The notes beneath the pieces are model-generated. The model saw only the letters and a program-made list of their open reading frames with translations. It was not told the DNA's origin and did not search any database. From positions 1 to 35,988 of the forward strand of contig JAUIFJ010000014.1 of assembly GCA_030429345.1 (NCBI GenBank): a stretch of DNA of 35,988 nucleotides. The letters are read 5' to 3'. The position numbers were made by a program, and so were the translations under genes. Positions 23,986 to 32,703 of this stretch are shown here, piece by piece (the first letter of the stretch is position 1; every line of letters begins with the position of its first letter). This DNA is from a bacterium (GTDB lineage Bacteria; CAIWAD01).

Positions 23986-25032
23986 ATGACGGCACCCCAG
24001 GCCGGCGAGACCGGCACTCCCGAACGCAAGCCGGTGATCCTTTCCGGCATCCAGCCCAGCGGCGATCTGATGATCGGCCATTACACCGGCGCGCTCCGCA
24101 ACTGGAAGAAGCTGCAGGAAAGCCACGAGTGCTTCTTCGCCCTCGTCAACCTGCACGCAATCACCGTATACCAGAAACCGGCGGAACTACGCCGAAGAAG
24201 TCTCGAGCTGCTGGCGCTCTACATGGCCTGCGGCATCGACCCTGAACGCTCGACGCTCTTCGTGCAGAGCCATGTGCCGCAGCATGCGGAGCTGGGCTGG
24301 ATCCTGAACTGTATTACGCCGATCGGACAGCTGCAGCGCATGACCCAGTTCAAGGACAAGTCGCGACGCAACGAGAAGAACATCAACGCCGGCCTGCTGA
24401 ACTACCCGGTGCTGATGGCTGCAGACATCCTGCTCTACCAGGCGGACTGTGTACCGGTCGGCGACGACCAGAAGCAGCACCTGGAGCTGACGCGGGACCT
24501 GGCGATCCGCTTCAACAGCATGTACTCCGAAACCTTCAAGGTGCCCGAGCCCTACATCGCGCCTCGCGAGGAGGGCGCGCGCATCATGAGCCTGCAGGAT
24601 CCGACGGCGAAGATGTCCAAGTCGGATCCCGACCGGAACGCAAGCCTGATGCTGCTCGACCCGCCGGATGTGATCCGCGCCAAGCTGCGTCGCGCCGTCA
24701 CCGACAGCGGCAGCAGCATCGCCTACGATCCCGACGAGCGCCCCGGCATCAGCAACCTGATGACGCTTTACCGCATCGTGACGGGCATCGGCTTCGAGGA
24801 ACAGGAAGAACGCTACTCGGGCCAGGGCTATGGACCCTACAAGAAGGACCTGGGCGAAGCCATCGTCGCCTTCCTGGAACCCGTGCAGGAGCGCTTCAAG
24901 GAGATCATCGGCGACCGCAAGGCCCTGGAGGAGATCCTCGATGCCGGCGCGGCAAAGGCTCGCGATCGGGCGCGTCGCACGCTGGACAAGGTCCACCGCA
25001 AGATCGGCCTGCTGGGCGGCCGGCGCTACTGA
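23986..25032 (+). CDS. trpS: Tryptophanyl-tRNA synthetase
   Basis: Charges tRNA-Trp. The 348-residue class Ic enzyme has ILSGIQPSGDLMIGHYTGAL (HIGH-type motif, here MIGH), FALVNLHAIT, NYPVLMAADILLYQADCVPVG with the Trp-binding Asp, the DDQKQHLELTRDLA segment and KMSKS at about residue 208. Length and order are normal. ATG at 23986 is preferred; an upstream in-frame extension lacks family sequence. TGCTATCTT near 23937 may be an extended -10. The stop overlaps the next start (TGATG). No T-box or Trp leader is seen. Confidence 0.96.
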   Translation: MTAPQAGETGTPERKPVILSGIQPSGDLMIGHYTGALRNWKKLQESHECFFALVNLHAITVYQKPAELRRRSLELLALYMACGIDPERSTLFVQSHVPQHAELGWILNCITPIGQLQRMTQFKDKSRRNEKNINAGLLNYPVLMAADILLYQADCVPVGDDQKQHLELTRDLAIRFNSMYSETFKVPEPYIAPREEGARIMSLQDPTAKMSKSDPDRNASLMLLDPPDVIRAKLRRAVTDSGSSIAYDPDERPGISNLMTLYRIVTGIGFEEQEERYSGQGYGPYKKDLGEAIVAFLEPVQERFKEIIGDRKALEEILDAGAAKARDRARRTLDKVHRKIGLLGGRRY

Positions 25033-26165
25033 TGGGTTCCGCGGACCCGGGGTATACGGTTGTCATCGGCGCCGGAGCCTGCGGGCTGGCCGCAGCCATG
25101 GAACTGGCCGCGGAGACGGAGGTCCTGGTGCTGGAATCCGCCGACGGCATCGGCCGCGGAGCCTCCAGCCGCAACTCGGAAGTGCTGCACGCCGGCCTGT
25201 ACTACACGCCGGGATCCCTGAAGGCGCGGCTCTGCATCGAGGGCGCCCGCGTGATCCATCAGCTGGGTGCGGAGGGCAGGATCGGCATTGATGTCTGCGG
25301 CAAGGCCGTGATCGCGCTCGGGGAAGAGGAACTCCCCGCCCTGAAGGCCCTTCAGCGGAATGCCGAAGAGAATGGTGTCACGGATCTTCGCCTGCTGGAT
25401 GTGTCCGCCCTGCGGGAGCGTTTGCCGCGGATTCGTGCCGCCGCGGGCCTCTTCAGCCCCCGCACCGCCGTGCTGGACAGCCATTCCCTGCTCGAGCATT
25501 TTCGCCGCAGCGCGCTTTCCCGGGGTGCCGAGCTGCTGTTCCATCACCGTGTGACAGGTGTCGAGCGGCGCGGCGATTCCTGGCTGCTCCGCGGGCAGGG
25601 CCCGGAGGGCGCCTTCGAGCTGCCTGCTGCCGCTGTCGTCAACGCTGCCGGCTTGTATTCGGATCGATTGGCCGAAGCGGCCGGGCTGGACCTGGATCGG
25701 CATGACCTGCGCCTGCGCTGGAACCGCGGGGAGTATTTCGCGGCCGCGCGCTGGACCGCCGCCGATTTCGCCCACCTGGTCTATCCCATGCCTTCGGCCG
25801 ACGGGCACCTGGGAATCCACCTGACCCGTGATACAGGAGGAGGGATCCGCTTCGGCCCTTCCCTGGAGAAGTGGCCGGGCGAGGAGGACTATCGGCAGGA
25901 TCTGCGCCTGCGCCCGGCCTTCTGCCGGGACCTGGCGCGCTGGCTTCCGGATCTGCGCGAGGAGGACCTGCAGCCTGCCGGAACGGGCCTGCGCGCTCGT
26001 CTGATGCGCTTCGGCGCAGGGCGTCCGCGGGATTTCCACATTGCGGAAGAAAGCGAAGCGGGGCTGCCGCGTTGGATCAACCTGATCGGCATCGAGAGCC
26101 CCGGTCTGACCGCCTCGCCGGCGATCGGCCGAAGGGTGCGCGAACTATGGAAGACGACCGCGTGA
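25032..26165 (+). CDS. FAD-dependent oxidoreductase, L-2-hydroxyglutarate oxidase-like
   Basis: The 377-residue DAO-fold flavoprotein has the FAD motif VVIGAGACGLAAAMEL at residues 10-25 and the family block GASSRNSEVLHAGLYYTPGSLKA, highly typical of LhgO-type enzymes, which oxidise L-2-hydroxyglutarate to 2-oxoglutarate. Later PLAAA/VVNAAGLYSD and the C-terminal NLIGIESPGLTASPAIGRRV close the FAD site. It is coupled to trpS by a one-base overlap, probably for transcription only. Substrate by resemblance; another 2-hydroxy acid is possible. The cupin gene follows after 34 bases. Confidence 0.87.
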   Translation: MGSADPGYTVVIGAGACGLAAAMELAAETEVLVLESADGIGRGASSRNSEVLHAGLYYTPGSLKARLCIEGARVIHQLGAEGRIGIDVCGKAVIALGEEELPALKALQRNAEENGVTDLRLLDVSALRERLPRIRAAAGLFSPRTAVLDSHSLLEHFRRSALSRGAELLFHHRVTGVERRGDSWLLRGQGPEGAFELPAAAVVNAAGLYSDRLAEAAGLDLDRHDLRLRWNRGEYFAAARWTAADFAHLVYPMPSADGHLGIHLTRDTGGGIRFGPSLEKWPGEEDYRQDLRLRPAFCRDLARWLPDLREEDLQPAGTGLRARLMRFGAGRPRDFHIAEESEAGLPRWINLIGIESPGLTASPAIGRRVRELWKTTA

Positions 26166-26199
26166 TGCAACACGCGGAGGATAGAGGAAAGGAAGCATC

Positions 26200-26535
26200 A
26201 TGTCGGAACTGAAAGCGGCCAGCTGCGAATCCCTGGCCGGACTGGTCGAAGTACAGACGGAAGCCGTTGTCAGCCGGACCCTGGTCAAGAACCCTGCGGG
26301 AACCGTGACTCTCTTCGCCTTTGATCGCGGGCAGGAACTGAGCGAGCACAGTGCGCCCTTCGACGCCCTGGTGCAGGTGCTGGACGGCGAAGCGACGATT
26401 CGCATTGCCGGGGAAGAACACCGGGTGAGCGCGGGCCAGGTGATCCTGATGCCGGCCAACGTGCCTCACGCCGTCCAGGCGCCTGTGGCATTCCGCATGC
26501 TGCTGACCATGCTCAAGCACAAGGTCCAGGCCTGA
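26200..26535 (+). CDS. Small cupin-domain protein
   Basis: The 111-residue single cupin barrel has LSEHSAPFDALVQVLDGEATIRI (motif 1; G..H.H-type but reduced, with one His and Asp) and VSAGQVILMPANVPHAV (motif 2 with its His). The metal site is incomplete compared with classical cupins (only two clear His), so binding rather than catalysis is possible. GAAAGGAAG-type sequence precedes the ATG. Last gene of the trpS transcript. Confidence 0.88.
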   Translation: MSELKAASCESLAGLVEVQTEAVVSRTLVKNPAGTVTLFAFDRGQELSEHSAPFDALVQVLDGEATIRIAGEEHRVSAGQVILMPANVPHAVQAPVAFRMLLTMLKHKVQA

Positions 26536-26592
26536 GGACAAAACCTCCCTTTGTACATATAGGGTTGAGAGTGTCTGGAATGCCGGAGTGAT

Positions 26593-26645
26593 TGTTAGCG
26601 CTTTTTGTGGCAATAAAGCTGTGCACTGTGAGTAGGAGCGTGCAC
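26593..26645 (-). repeat. Repeat R, copy R1
   Basis: Read on the minus strand it starts GTGCACGCTCCTACTCACAG and ends in GCTAACA. Its first 37 bases match copy R3 at 35374 except for the first base. It lies in the 175-base gap between the cupin gene and the GH13 gene. Two GTGCAC palindromes sit 13 bases apart within it. Confidence 0.85.
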
Positions 26646-26710
26646 GGCTCGGCACCTCTGTCAACCGACAGCAGGGTTCACCCCCGCTCAATGTCACTAG
26701 TTCTCTCGTT

Positions 26711-28984
26711 CTAGTCCGCCGGAAGAGGGAGCACTCGTCCTTCCCAAGCCTCCAGTTTCAGATCGTGGCTGGCAAGACCCAGAGGCAGATCCACCCGGAT
26801 GGTGCGTGTCTCGCCGCTGCGATTCAGCGCGACCAGGCTGCGGCTGATCCTCCCGCTCGCGTTTTCCGCGCTCCGCAGCCAGGCCAGGCAATGGGACCCC
26901 CTGTATACGATCTCGAAATCCCCGCGCCGCAGTTCTGGCCGCTCCCGCCGCAGGCGGATCAGGTCGGCGATGTCCTCCTTGAGAGAGCGCTCCGCGGCAG
27001 TGACGTCCTTGCCGAAGCGCATCTTTCGCCGGTTGTCCGGGTCGCCTGCGCCGCTCATGCCGATCTCGTCCCCGTAGTACACGAAGGGGATGCCGGGGAT
27101 CGTCATCATGTAGGTCATGTAGAGGCGGATCTTGTCGTAGGTTTCCATGTGATCCACCACGTGGTGGTGGGCCCAGCCGACCTCTTCCGTGTCCACTCCG
27201 CTCAAGGGCATGTCGCCATCGGCGAAGACAGCGTAGCGCGCCTTGTCGTGGCTGTCCATCAGGTTGCCCATCAGGTGCAGACGACCGCAGACGGCCAGGT
27301 TCTGCTCCAGGGTCGCCGCCAGGTCCGAGAACGGACTGTCCGTGTCCAGGAACAGCGCTCGCGCCGGATGATAGAGGTTGAAGTTGAACTGGGCGTCCAT
27401 GGCCTCCGGCGAGACGTAGGACAGGATCAGCTCGTCGCTGCCGAAGGTCTCGCCGATCTGGTAGATCTGGCGATCGGCGAGTTCCGGATCCGTCCGTATA
27501 CGACGCGTCAGTTCGACCCAGAAGGGGCGCGGGACGTGCTTCACCGCATCGTGGCGGAAGCCGTCCAGGTCGAAGGTCTTCAGCCACCAGAGCGCATTGT
27601 CGCACATGGCGTCAACAACTTCCGGATTGGCAAAGTCCAGGTCCGGCAGAAAGGGCTCGAACCAGGTGCTCAGGCGGTACTCGTCCCACAGTCTCAGGTT
27701 GCGGCGGCCGTCTTCCAGTTCCAGCGCCGTGAACCAGTCCGGATGCTCGCTCGCCCAGGGGTGGTCCTGGTGGATGTGGTTGCTGACGAAATCCAGCAGC
27801 ACGCGCATGTCGCGGGCATGGGCCTCGGCAACGAGCTCCTTGAGCAGGGACTCGTCTCCGAAGCGCGGTTCGATGGCCCGATTGGCTACCGGCCAGTATC
27901 CGTGGTAGCCCGTGTAATACCTGAAGGGCTCCAGGTATTCCTGCCAGGCGCCCTCCGCCGCGTCGACCACGGGAAAGATCCACAGCGTGTTTACACCCAG
28001 ATCCTCGAAATAACCCTCGCGCAGCGCGTCGAGGATGCCCTGCAGGTCCCCGCCGTTCCAGTTGGCGGGGGGCAGGATCTCCGGGTGTTCCACCGGGTCG
28101 TTGTTGGCCGGATCCCCGTCGCGGAAACGATCCGGCATGACCGAATAGACGACGGCATCCTCCCAGCGGAAATCGTCGCCGAAAGTGATTCGCTGGAGTG
28201 CGGAGGCGCCAGAGCGTTGTGTGACAGCCACCAGGAGATCCTCCGCTTCGTCCAGCGGCAGTTCGACGATCAGGGTGCCCTTCTGCAGGATCATAGATTC
28301 ATCCGGAATGGCCCTTCGGCCCTGGACAGCGAGGATCTCGGCCTCCGCTTCCAGGTTCTCGACGGCGAAGCGCACCTGGCGCACCTCCTTCCACGCCGTC
28401 CAGCCCAGGCGACGTATCACAGGATTCCGTTCCTTTGGTCCCTCGACGATCACGAGGCTGTTGTGTCCGCCCAGCCCGTTGCCCACCGAGTCCGGGTTGG
28501 CCGGATCCAGTAATTCCCGCGTGTCCACCTTGAACAGGTATTCATGGCGACCGGGATCCAGGGCCACGGTGGCTTCGTATACGCCTGGCCGGGTCTCTTC
28601 GAGAGGATGCTGGGACCGGTTCCAGCTGTTGAAACTGCCGAAGACCGTCACACGAAGCCCGGGTAGCGTCTGCAGCCTGAATTCGACCGGCTGGCGGCTG
28701 CCGCCTTTCAGCAGGAAACTGCCGGCTGTCGTGTCGAGACGCTTCCAGCCGAAGCTGGTACTGCTTTGCAGGGTGAAACCGTCCTCGGACGGCATGCATT
28801 CCAGCCCGGCGGGGCACTCTTCCAGGCCAAGTGCTCCATGAAGCGGCAGGCCAAGGGTGGCCGTGTTGACTTCCAGCGGCGTACCGGCCTCCAGCCGCAG
28901 AATTTCGGGTCGTGCCAGGAGTGCGGCAGGCATCAACAGGATCACCAGCCACAGGTGGCCAGAGGGGAAAAGGCGGGTAGGCAT
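26711..28984 (-). CDS. Secreted GH13 alpha-amylase-family glycosidase with CBM48/20-like domain
   Basis: The 757-residue protein has a signal peptide (LWLVILLMPAALLA), then a glycogen-binding-like immunoglobulin domain at about residues 105-155 (VTVFGSFNSWNR...YLFKVD), a linker domain, and the GH13 barrel from about 290. Catalytic residues are intact: nucleophile Asp in DGFRHDAVKH (about 478), acid/base Glu in QIGETF (about 510) and the stabilising Asp in MDSHDKAR (about 579). Calcium-site FVSNHIHQDHP is also present. It hydrolyses or transfers alpha-1,4-glucans outside the cytoplasm; neopullulanase or cyclomaltodextrinase type possible. CGAAAGGAA precedes the start. It diverges from the T9SS protein gene. 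Confidence 0.92.
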   Translation of the reverse strand: MPTRLFPSGHLWLVILLMPAALLARPEILRLEAGTPLEVNTATLGLPLHGALGLEECPAGLECMPSEDGFTLQSSTSFGWKRLDTTAGSFLLKGGSRQPVEFRLQTLPGLRVTVFGSFNSWNRSQHPLEETRPGVYEATVALDPGRHEYLFKVDTRELLDPANPDSVGNGLGGHNSLVIVEGPKERNPVIRRLGWTAWKEVRQVRFAVENLEAEAEILAVQGRRAIPDESMILQKGTLIVELPLDEAEDLLVAVTQRSGASALQRITFGDDFRWEDAVVYSVMPDRFRDGDPANNDPVEHPEILPPANWNGGDLQGILDALREGYFEDLGVNTLWIFPVVDAAEGAWQEYLEPFRYYTGYHGYWPVANRAIEPRFGDESLLKELVAEAHARDMRVLLDFVSNHIHQDHPWASEHPDWFTALELEDGRRNLRLWDEYRLSTWFEPFLPDLDFANPEVVDAMCDNALWWLKTFDLDGFRHDAVKHVPRPFWVELTRRIRTDPELADRQIYQIGETFGSDELILSYVSPEAMDAQFNFNLYHPARALFLDTDSPFSDLAATLEQNLAVCGRLHLMGNLMDSHDKARYAVFADGDMPLSGVDTEEVGWAHHHVVDHMETYDKIRLYMTYMMTIPGIPFVYYGDEIGMSGAGDPDNRRKMRFGKDVTAAERSLKEDIADLIRLRRERPELRRGDFEIVYRGSHCLAWLRSAENASGRISRSLVALNRSGETRTIRVDLPLGLASHDLKLEAWEGRVLPLPAD

Positions 28985-29250
28985 AGAAATTCCTTTCGGT
29001 TCCGTTCTGCCCGGTCAAAGTACCAAAGCGTTGCCCTTACCGTCTGAAATCCAGCACTTCCGCCCGATCCGATACAGGATCCCGTTTGCCATGACTGTTT
29101 TTTCAGTTCTTAGAACAGGTATTGTTTTTGCAAGAAATTGCATGTTCTCAGCCTTGGCTGCGTTCCGAAGCGGGTGCCCTGCCTGTTTCGTTGTGCCATG
29201 AAGACCTGTTACCTACACCCTAAACAAAGGAAGCTCTAAAGGAGACCTCC

Positions 29251-30267
29251 ATGCGTCTGATTCATCTCTTCGGATCCGCTGTCCTGCTGGGCGGCATGGC
29301 CCTGCAGGCCCAGGCCACCATCGGCTGGGGCAACATCCAGTGGCCTCCCGTCGGCAGCAACCAGCCGAGCAACGCGGACATCACCGTCTACAGCCAGGTC
29401 TGGAAGGCCGGTTGCACGGATACGGCCGGCCCCTGCACCGACATCGTCGGCACCCTCTACTACAAGAAGCCCAGCGATGGCGCATTCACCTCCGTGGCGA
29501 TGTCCTACAACACCGATTCCGGCTCGAACGACGAGAACATGGGCATGATCCCCATGGCCGCGTTGACCGAGGCCCAGGTGCAGTTCTACATCGAGTACCT
29601 GGACACGAGCGACAGCAGCCTGTATTACCCGGATGGCTACGATTCGACTTCGCCCGCGTTCTACAATGTCGTTCCGACCACTTCGGTCGATTTCACGCTG
29701 AGCGTGTGTGTCGACCTGAGCTGCGTCGGCGTCGGTGATCCGGGCATTGCCGGAACCTTCAACGGCTGGGGATTCACCGGACTGAACGCCACGGGCGATC
29801 CGGATGTATACTGCGGCGAGATCGTGATCCCCGCCGGCAGCTCTCCGGAACTGTACTTCAAGTTCCGCAACCCCGGCGTGGAAGACTGGGAAGGAATTGG
29901 AGACCGCCAGTACGTGATTGCCCAGAGCGCGACAGCCGGCAGCTACGATGCCTTCTGGAACAACGACGACAGTTGCCTGAGCGCGAATACGGAAGACCTG
30001 CCTGGCGCCTTCGCGCTGGGGTCGGCCTATCCCAATCCCTTCAATCCGAGCACATCGATCGATTTCTCGCTGGCCGAGACCGGCGAGGTCAGCCTGCGTG
30101 TGACGGACCTGCTGGGCCGCACCGTGTCGACCCTGGTCGAAGGCATGACCTCCGCCGGCGAACACAGTGTGACTTTCCATGCCGAGGGCCTGGGCAGCGG
30201 CGTCTACTTCTACACCCTGGAAGCCGCCGGCCAGTCGCAGACCCGCAAGCTGGTCCTGCTCAAGTAG
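29251..30267 (+). CDS. T9SS-exported starch-binding-like surface protein
   Basis: The 338-residue protein has a signal peptide (LFGSAVLLGGMALQAQA). Residues ~22-145 form a beta domain (ITVYSQVWKAGCTD..., FYIEYLDTSDSSLYY) similar to accessory domains of alpha-glucan enzymes. Residues ~160-235 resemble a CBM20/48 fold (IAGTFNGWGFTGLNATGDPD, then LYFKFRNPGVEDWEGIGDRQ). The last ~80 residues are a T9SS type A sorting domain (SAYPNPFNPSTSIDF ... GVYFYTLEA ... KLVLLK), which directs export and surface attachment or release. There is no catalytic domain. TAAAGGAGACCTCC is an ideal ribosome site. Probably holds starch at the cell surface for the neighbouring GH13 enzymes. Confidence 0.85.
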   Translation: MRLIHLFGSAVLLGGMALQAQATIGWGNIQWPPVGSNQPSNADITVYSQVWKAGCTDTAGPCTDIVGTLYYKKPSDGAFTSVAMSYNTDSGSNDENMGMIPMAALTEAQVQFYIEYLDTSDSSLYYPDGYDSTSPAFYNVVPTTSVDFTLSVCVDLSCVGVGDPGIAGTFNGWGFTGLNATGDPDVYCGEIVIPAGSSPELYFKFRNPGVEDWEGIGDRQYVIAQSATAGSYDAFWNNDDSCLSANTEDLPGAFALGSAYPNPFNPSTSIDFSLAETGEVSLRVTDLLGRTVSTLVEGMTSAGEHSVTFHAEGLGSGVYFYTLEAAGQSQTRKLVLLK

Positions 30268-30324
30268 TTCTTTCTTGAGGGCATTTCAGTCCTTTCGATT
30301 ACACTCCATCGAGGGTGAGGAACC

Positions 30325-30354
30325 GGGGTCGCTTCCGATCGAGGAAGCGGCCCC
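30325..30354 (+). terminator. Hairpin between the T9SS gene and the CotH gene
   Basis: A 12-bp stem (GGGGTCGCTTCC pairing with GGAAGCGGCCCC, one wobble, loop GATCGA) precedes TCTTCG. The T tract is weak, so it may be a partial terminator or an mRNA end stabiliser. Confidence 0.5.
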
Positions 30355-30396
30355 TCTTCGCTCCCCTCCCTGCACTCCGTTTGCCAGATTGCCGCC

Positions 30397-32637
30397 ATGT
30401 TGCACACCTTCCTTTTCCTGCTGCTTCTGCCTGCCACCCTGGTCGCCGACGAGAGCGCCCGCATCTACGACGACAGCCAGGTGGCCGAGGTTCATGTCAG
30501 CGTGGATCCGCTGGCCATGGAGTGGATGTACTCGAATCCCTTCAGCGATTCCCTCCACCTGGCATCCTACACCTTCCAGAACGCGACCATCGACACGCAG
30601 TTGACGCAGGTCGGATTCCGCCTGCGTGGAAACACCTCGCGCACCTCCGCGAAGAAGAGCTTCAAGCTGGACCTGAATCACTTCGTCGATGGCCGCGAAT
30701 GGCTCGACGTGGACAAGCTCAACCTGAACGGAGAACACAACGATCCGGCTGTTTCCCGAAGCAAGCTGGTCTGGGACCTCTATCAGCGTGTCACCTGGCT
30801 GGCTCCGCGCGCCTCCCACGCGGCGCTCCACGTCAACGACCTCTACATGGGGCTTTATGTCAACGTGGAACACATCGACAAGGACTTCCTCAACAAGCGG
30901 CCCCTCGACAGCTCGGGCAACCTCTGGAAGTGCCTCTGGCCCGCGGATCTGCGCTGGCGCGGGCCGGATCCGGAGAACTACAAGCACGTTTCCGGCGACC
31001 GGCGCGTCTACGAGCTGAAGTCCAACGAGGAGGCGGACGACTACTCCCAGCTGGTCCGGCTGATCCGGATTGCCGCGACCACTCCGGCCGATCGCATGCG
31101 CGACAGCCTGGAAGCCGTGATCCATATCGAGGATGTGGCGCGCTACTTCGCGCTGAATGTCCTGACGGGCAGCTGGGACAGCTACCGCTTCCTGCGCAAC
31201 AACTTTTATCTGTATCACGACCCCTCGGAGGATCGCTTCCGTCTCATTCCCTACGACATGGACAACGTACTCGGCATCGACTGGTTCAGCATCGACTGGA
31301 CAAGCACGGACCCCCTGGACTGGCCGCGGGCCGACGGGGACGATCGACCGCTCGCGGATGCCTTCCTCTCCGTGCCGGCTTTCCGCGACCTGTTCGTGTT
31401 GCATCTGGAACACTACGCCGATCGCCTGTTCGACGCTCTCGACTGGCAGCAGCGCTGCCAGCAGCTCTACGACCAACTCTGGCCCCACGCCCGCCCGGAC
31501 AGCTTCCGCACGATGGACTACGGCTTCGACAGTACGGATTTCGCCGATGCCTTCGGTCCCGGTCCGCACCAGCAGGATCATGTCACGCACGCCATGCGCG
31601 AGTTTCTCGCCCAGCGCCTGGCGGGCCTGGCGGAACAGCTCGAGTACAGCGACGGCGGCCCCGTGCTCTGGAATTCAGCCTGGGAGGTGACTGGGGGTGA
31701 GCTTTCATTCTCCGTTTCCGCCTGGTCGCACACGGGGATCGACTCCCTCGAGCTGGCTCTATCCCGCGAGGGCGAGGAGCTGGCCCGCCTGCGGCTGGAG
31801 GATCCCGGTCCGGCCCTGGACAACCTGGACTCGACCTGGCTGTATACGGGCCTGCTGGACCTGGAGGGGATCGGCGGCGAATGCCTGCTGCGACTCTCTG
31901 TGTACCGTCCCGACGGCGAGACCATGGAGTGGCCCGGAAGAGGACTTGCGCTTGCCCTGCCGTTGCATCATGCGCAGAACCTGCGTGTCACAGAGCTCAT
32001 GCCCCGCAACGATGCAACGATCGCCGATGGGCAGGGCGACTACGACGACTGGCTGGAGCTGGCCAACCTGGGCCCGGAAACGATTGCCCTTGCGGGTTTC
32101 GGCATGAGCGACAATCCGGATACCCCCTTCGAGTATGTGTTCCCCGACACGAGTCTTGCGCCCGGAGAACGCCTGCTGCTCTGGTGTGACAATGACGAGA
32201 CGGATCCCGGGCTGCATGCCCCCTTTGCCCTGTCGGGAAGCGGCGACGACATCGTGCTCAGTGACCCCTCCGGCGGGAGGCTGCAGCTGATCGAGTTCGG
32301 CTCCGTCGCCGTGGACCAGAGTCTTCATCTGCCCTGCGACGCTCAGGTGGACACGGAGGGGCAGCTCTTGGCCTTCGTGGTCAGCGAGGAGCCCACCCCT
32401 GGCGAGCCCAATGCCTGCCCTCCTCCGGCGGGACTCTGGGTCCGGCGCCAGGGAAACGACTTGTTGCTGGAGTGGGATCCCGGTCCGGCAACTCAATGGC
32501 AGGTCTTCTATATGGAACATCCCTGGGATTCCGAAGGCGAGGTCCTGGGAAACACCCTGGAGCCTTTCTTCCTTGTGGAAGGAGCGTTGCAGGCGGGCAG
32601 TCAAAGCGGTTGGTATCGCGTTGCGTTACTGTACTAG
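30397..32637 (+). CDS. Secreted CotH-kinase-fold protein with lamin-tail domain
   Basis: The 746-residue protein has a signal peptide (LFLLLLPATLVA) and a CotH domain at about residues 30-430. Kinase-like landmarks are RLRGNTSRTSAKKSFKLDL near residue 75 (with the Lys cluster for ATP), LYVNVEHIDKDFL, and FRLIPYDMDNVLG near 285, which is the metal-binding DxD-like segment. A lamin-tail domain (LRVTELMPRND...GDYDDWLELANLG) is at about 530-650. The C-terminal ~80 residues form a fibronectin-like end without a T9SS sorting domain. CotH proteins phosphorylate proteins or act in the envelope; the target is unknown. Its start is at the beginning of the signal peptide. Confidence 0.9.
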   Translation: MLHTFLFLLLLPATLVADESARIYDDSQVAEVHVSVDPLAMEWMYSNPFSDSLHLASYTFQNATIDTQLTQVGFRLRGNTSRTSAKKSFKLDLNHFVDGREWLDVDKLNLNGEHNDPAVSRSKLVWDLYQRVTWLAPRASHAALHVNDLYMGLYVNVEHIDKDFLNKRPLDSSGNLWKCLWPADLRWRGPDPENYKHVSGDRRVYELKSNEEADDYSQLVRLIRIAATTPADRMRDSLEAVIHIEDVARYFALNVLTGSWDSYRFLRNNFYLYHDPSEDRFRLIPYDMDNVLGIDWFSIDWTSTDPLDWPRADGDDRPLADAFLSVPAFRDLFVLHLEHYADRLFDALDWQQRCQQLYDQLWPHARPDSFRTMDYGFDSTDFADAFGPGPHQQDHVTHAMREFLAQRLAGLAEQLEYSDGGPVLWNSAWEVTGGELSFSVSAWSHTGIDSLELALSREGEELARLRLEDPGPALDNLDSTWLYTGLLDLEGIGGECLLRLSVYRPDGETMEWPGRGLALALPLHHAQNLRVTELMPRNDATIADGQGDYDDWLELANLGPETIALAGFGMSDNPDTPFEYVFPDTSLAPGERLLLWCDNDETDPGLHAPFALSGSGDDIVLSDPSGGRLQLIEFGSVAVDQSLHLPCDAQVDTEGQLLAFVVSEEPTPGEPNACPPPAGLWVRRQGNDLLLEWDPGPATQWQVFYMEHPWDSEGEVLGNTLEPFFLVEGALQAGSQSGWYRVALLY

Positions 32638-32703
32638 CTTGATCCGCGAGACTGCCAATCCGGCTGCGCGAGGCGCTTGTGTACTCGAGACGAAAGGAAA
32701 CCC

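Noticed and set aside
26765-28513. 582-codon open frame antisense to the GH13 gene
   Set aside because: The GH13 catalytic motifs are on the minus strand; the plus-strand frame has no domain or ribosome site.
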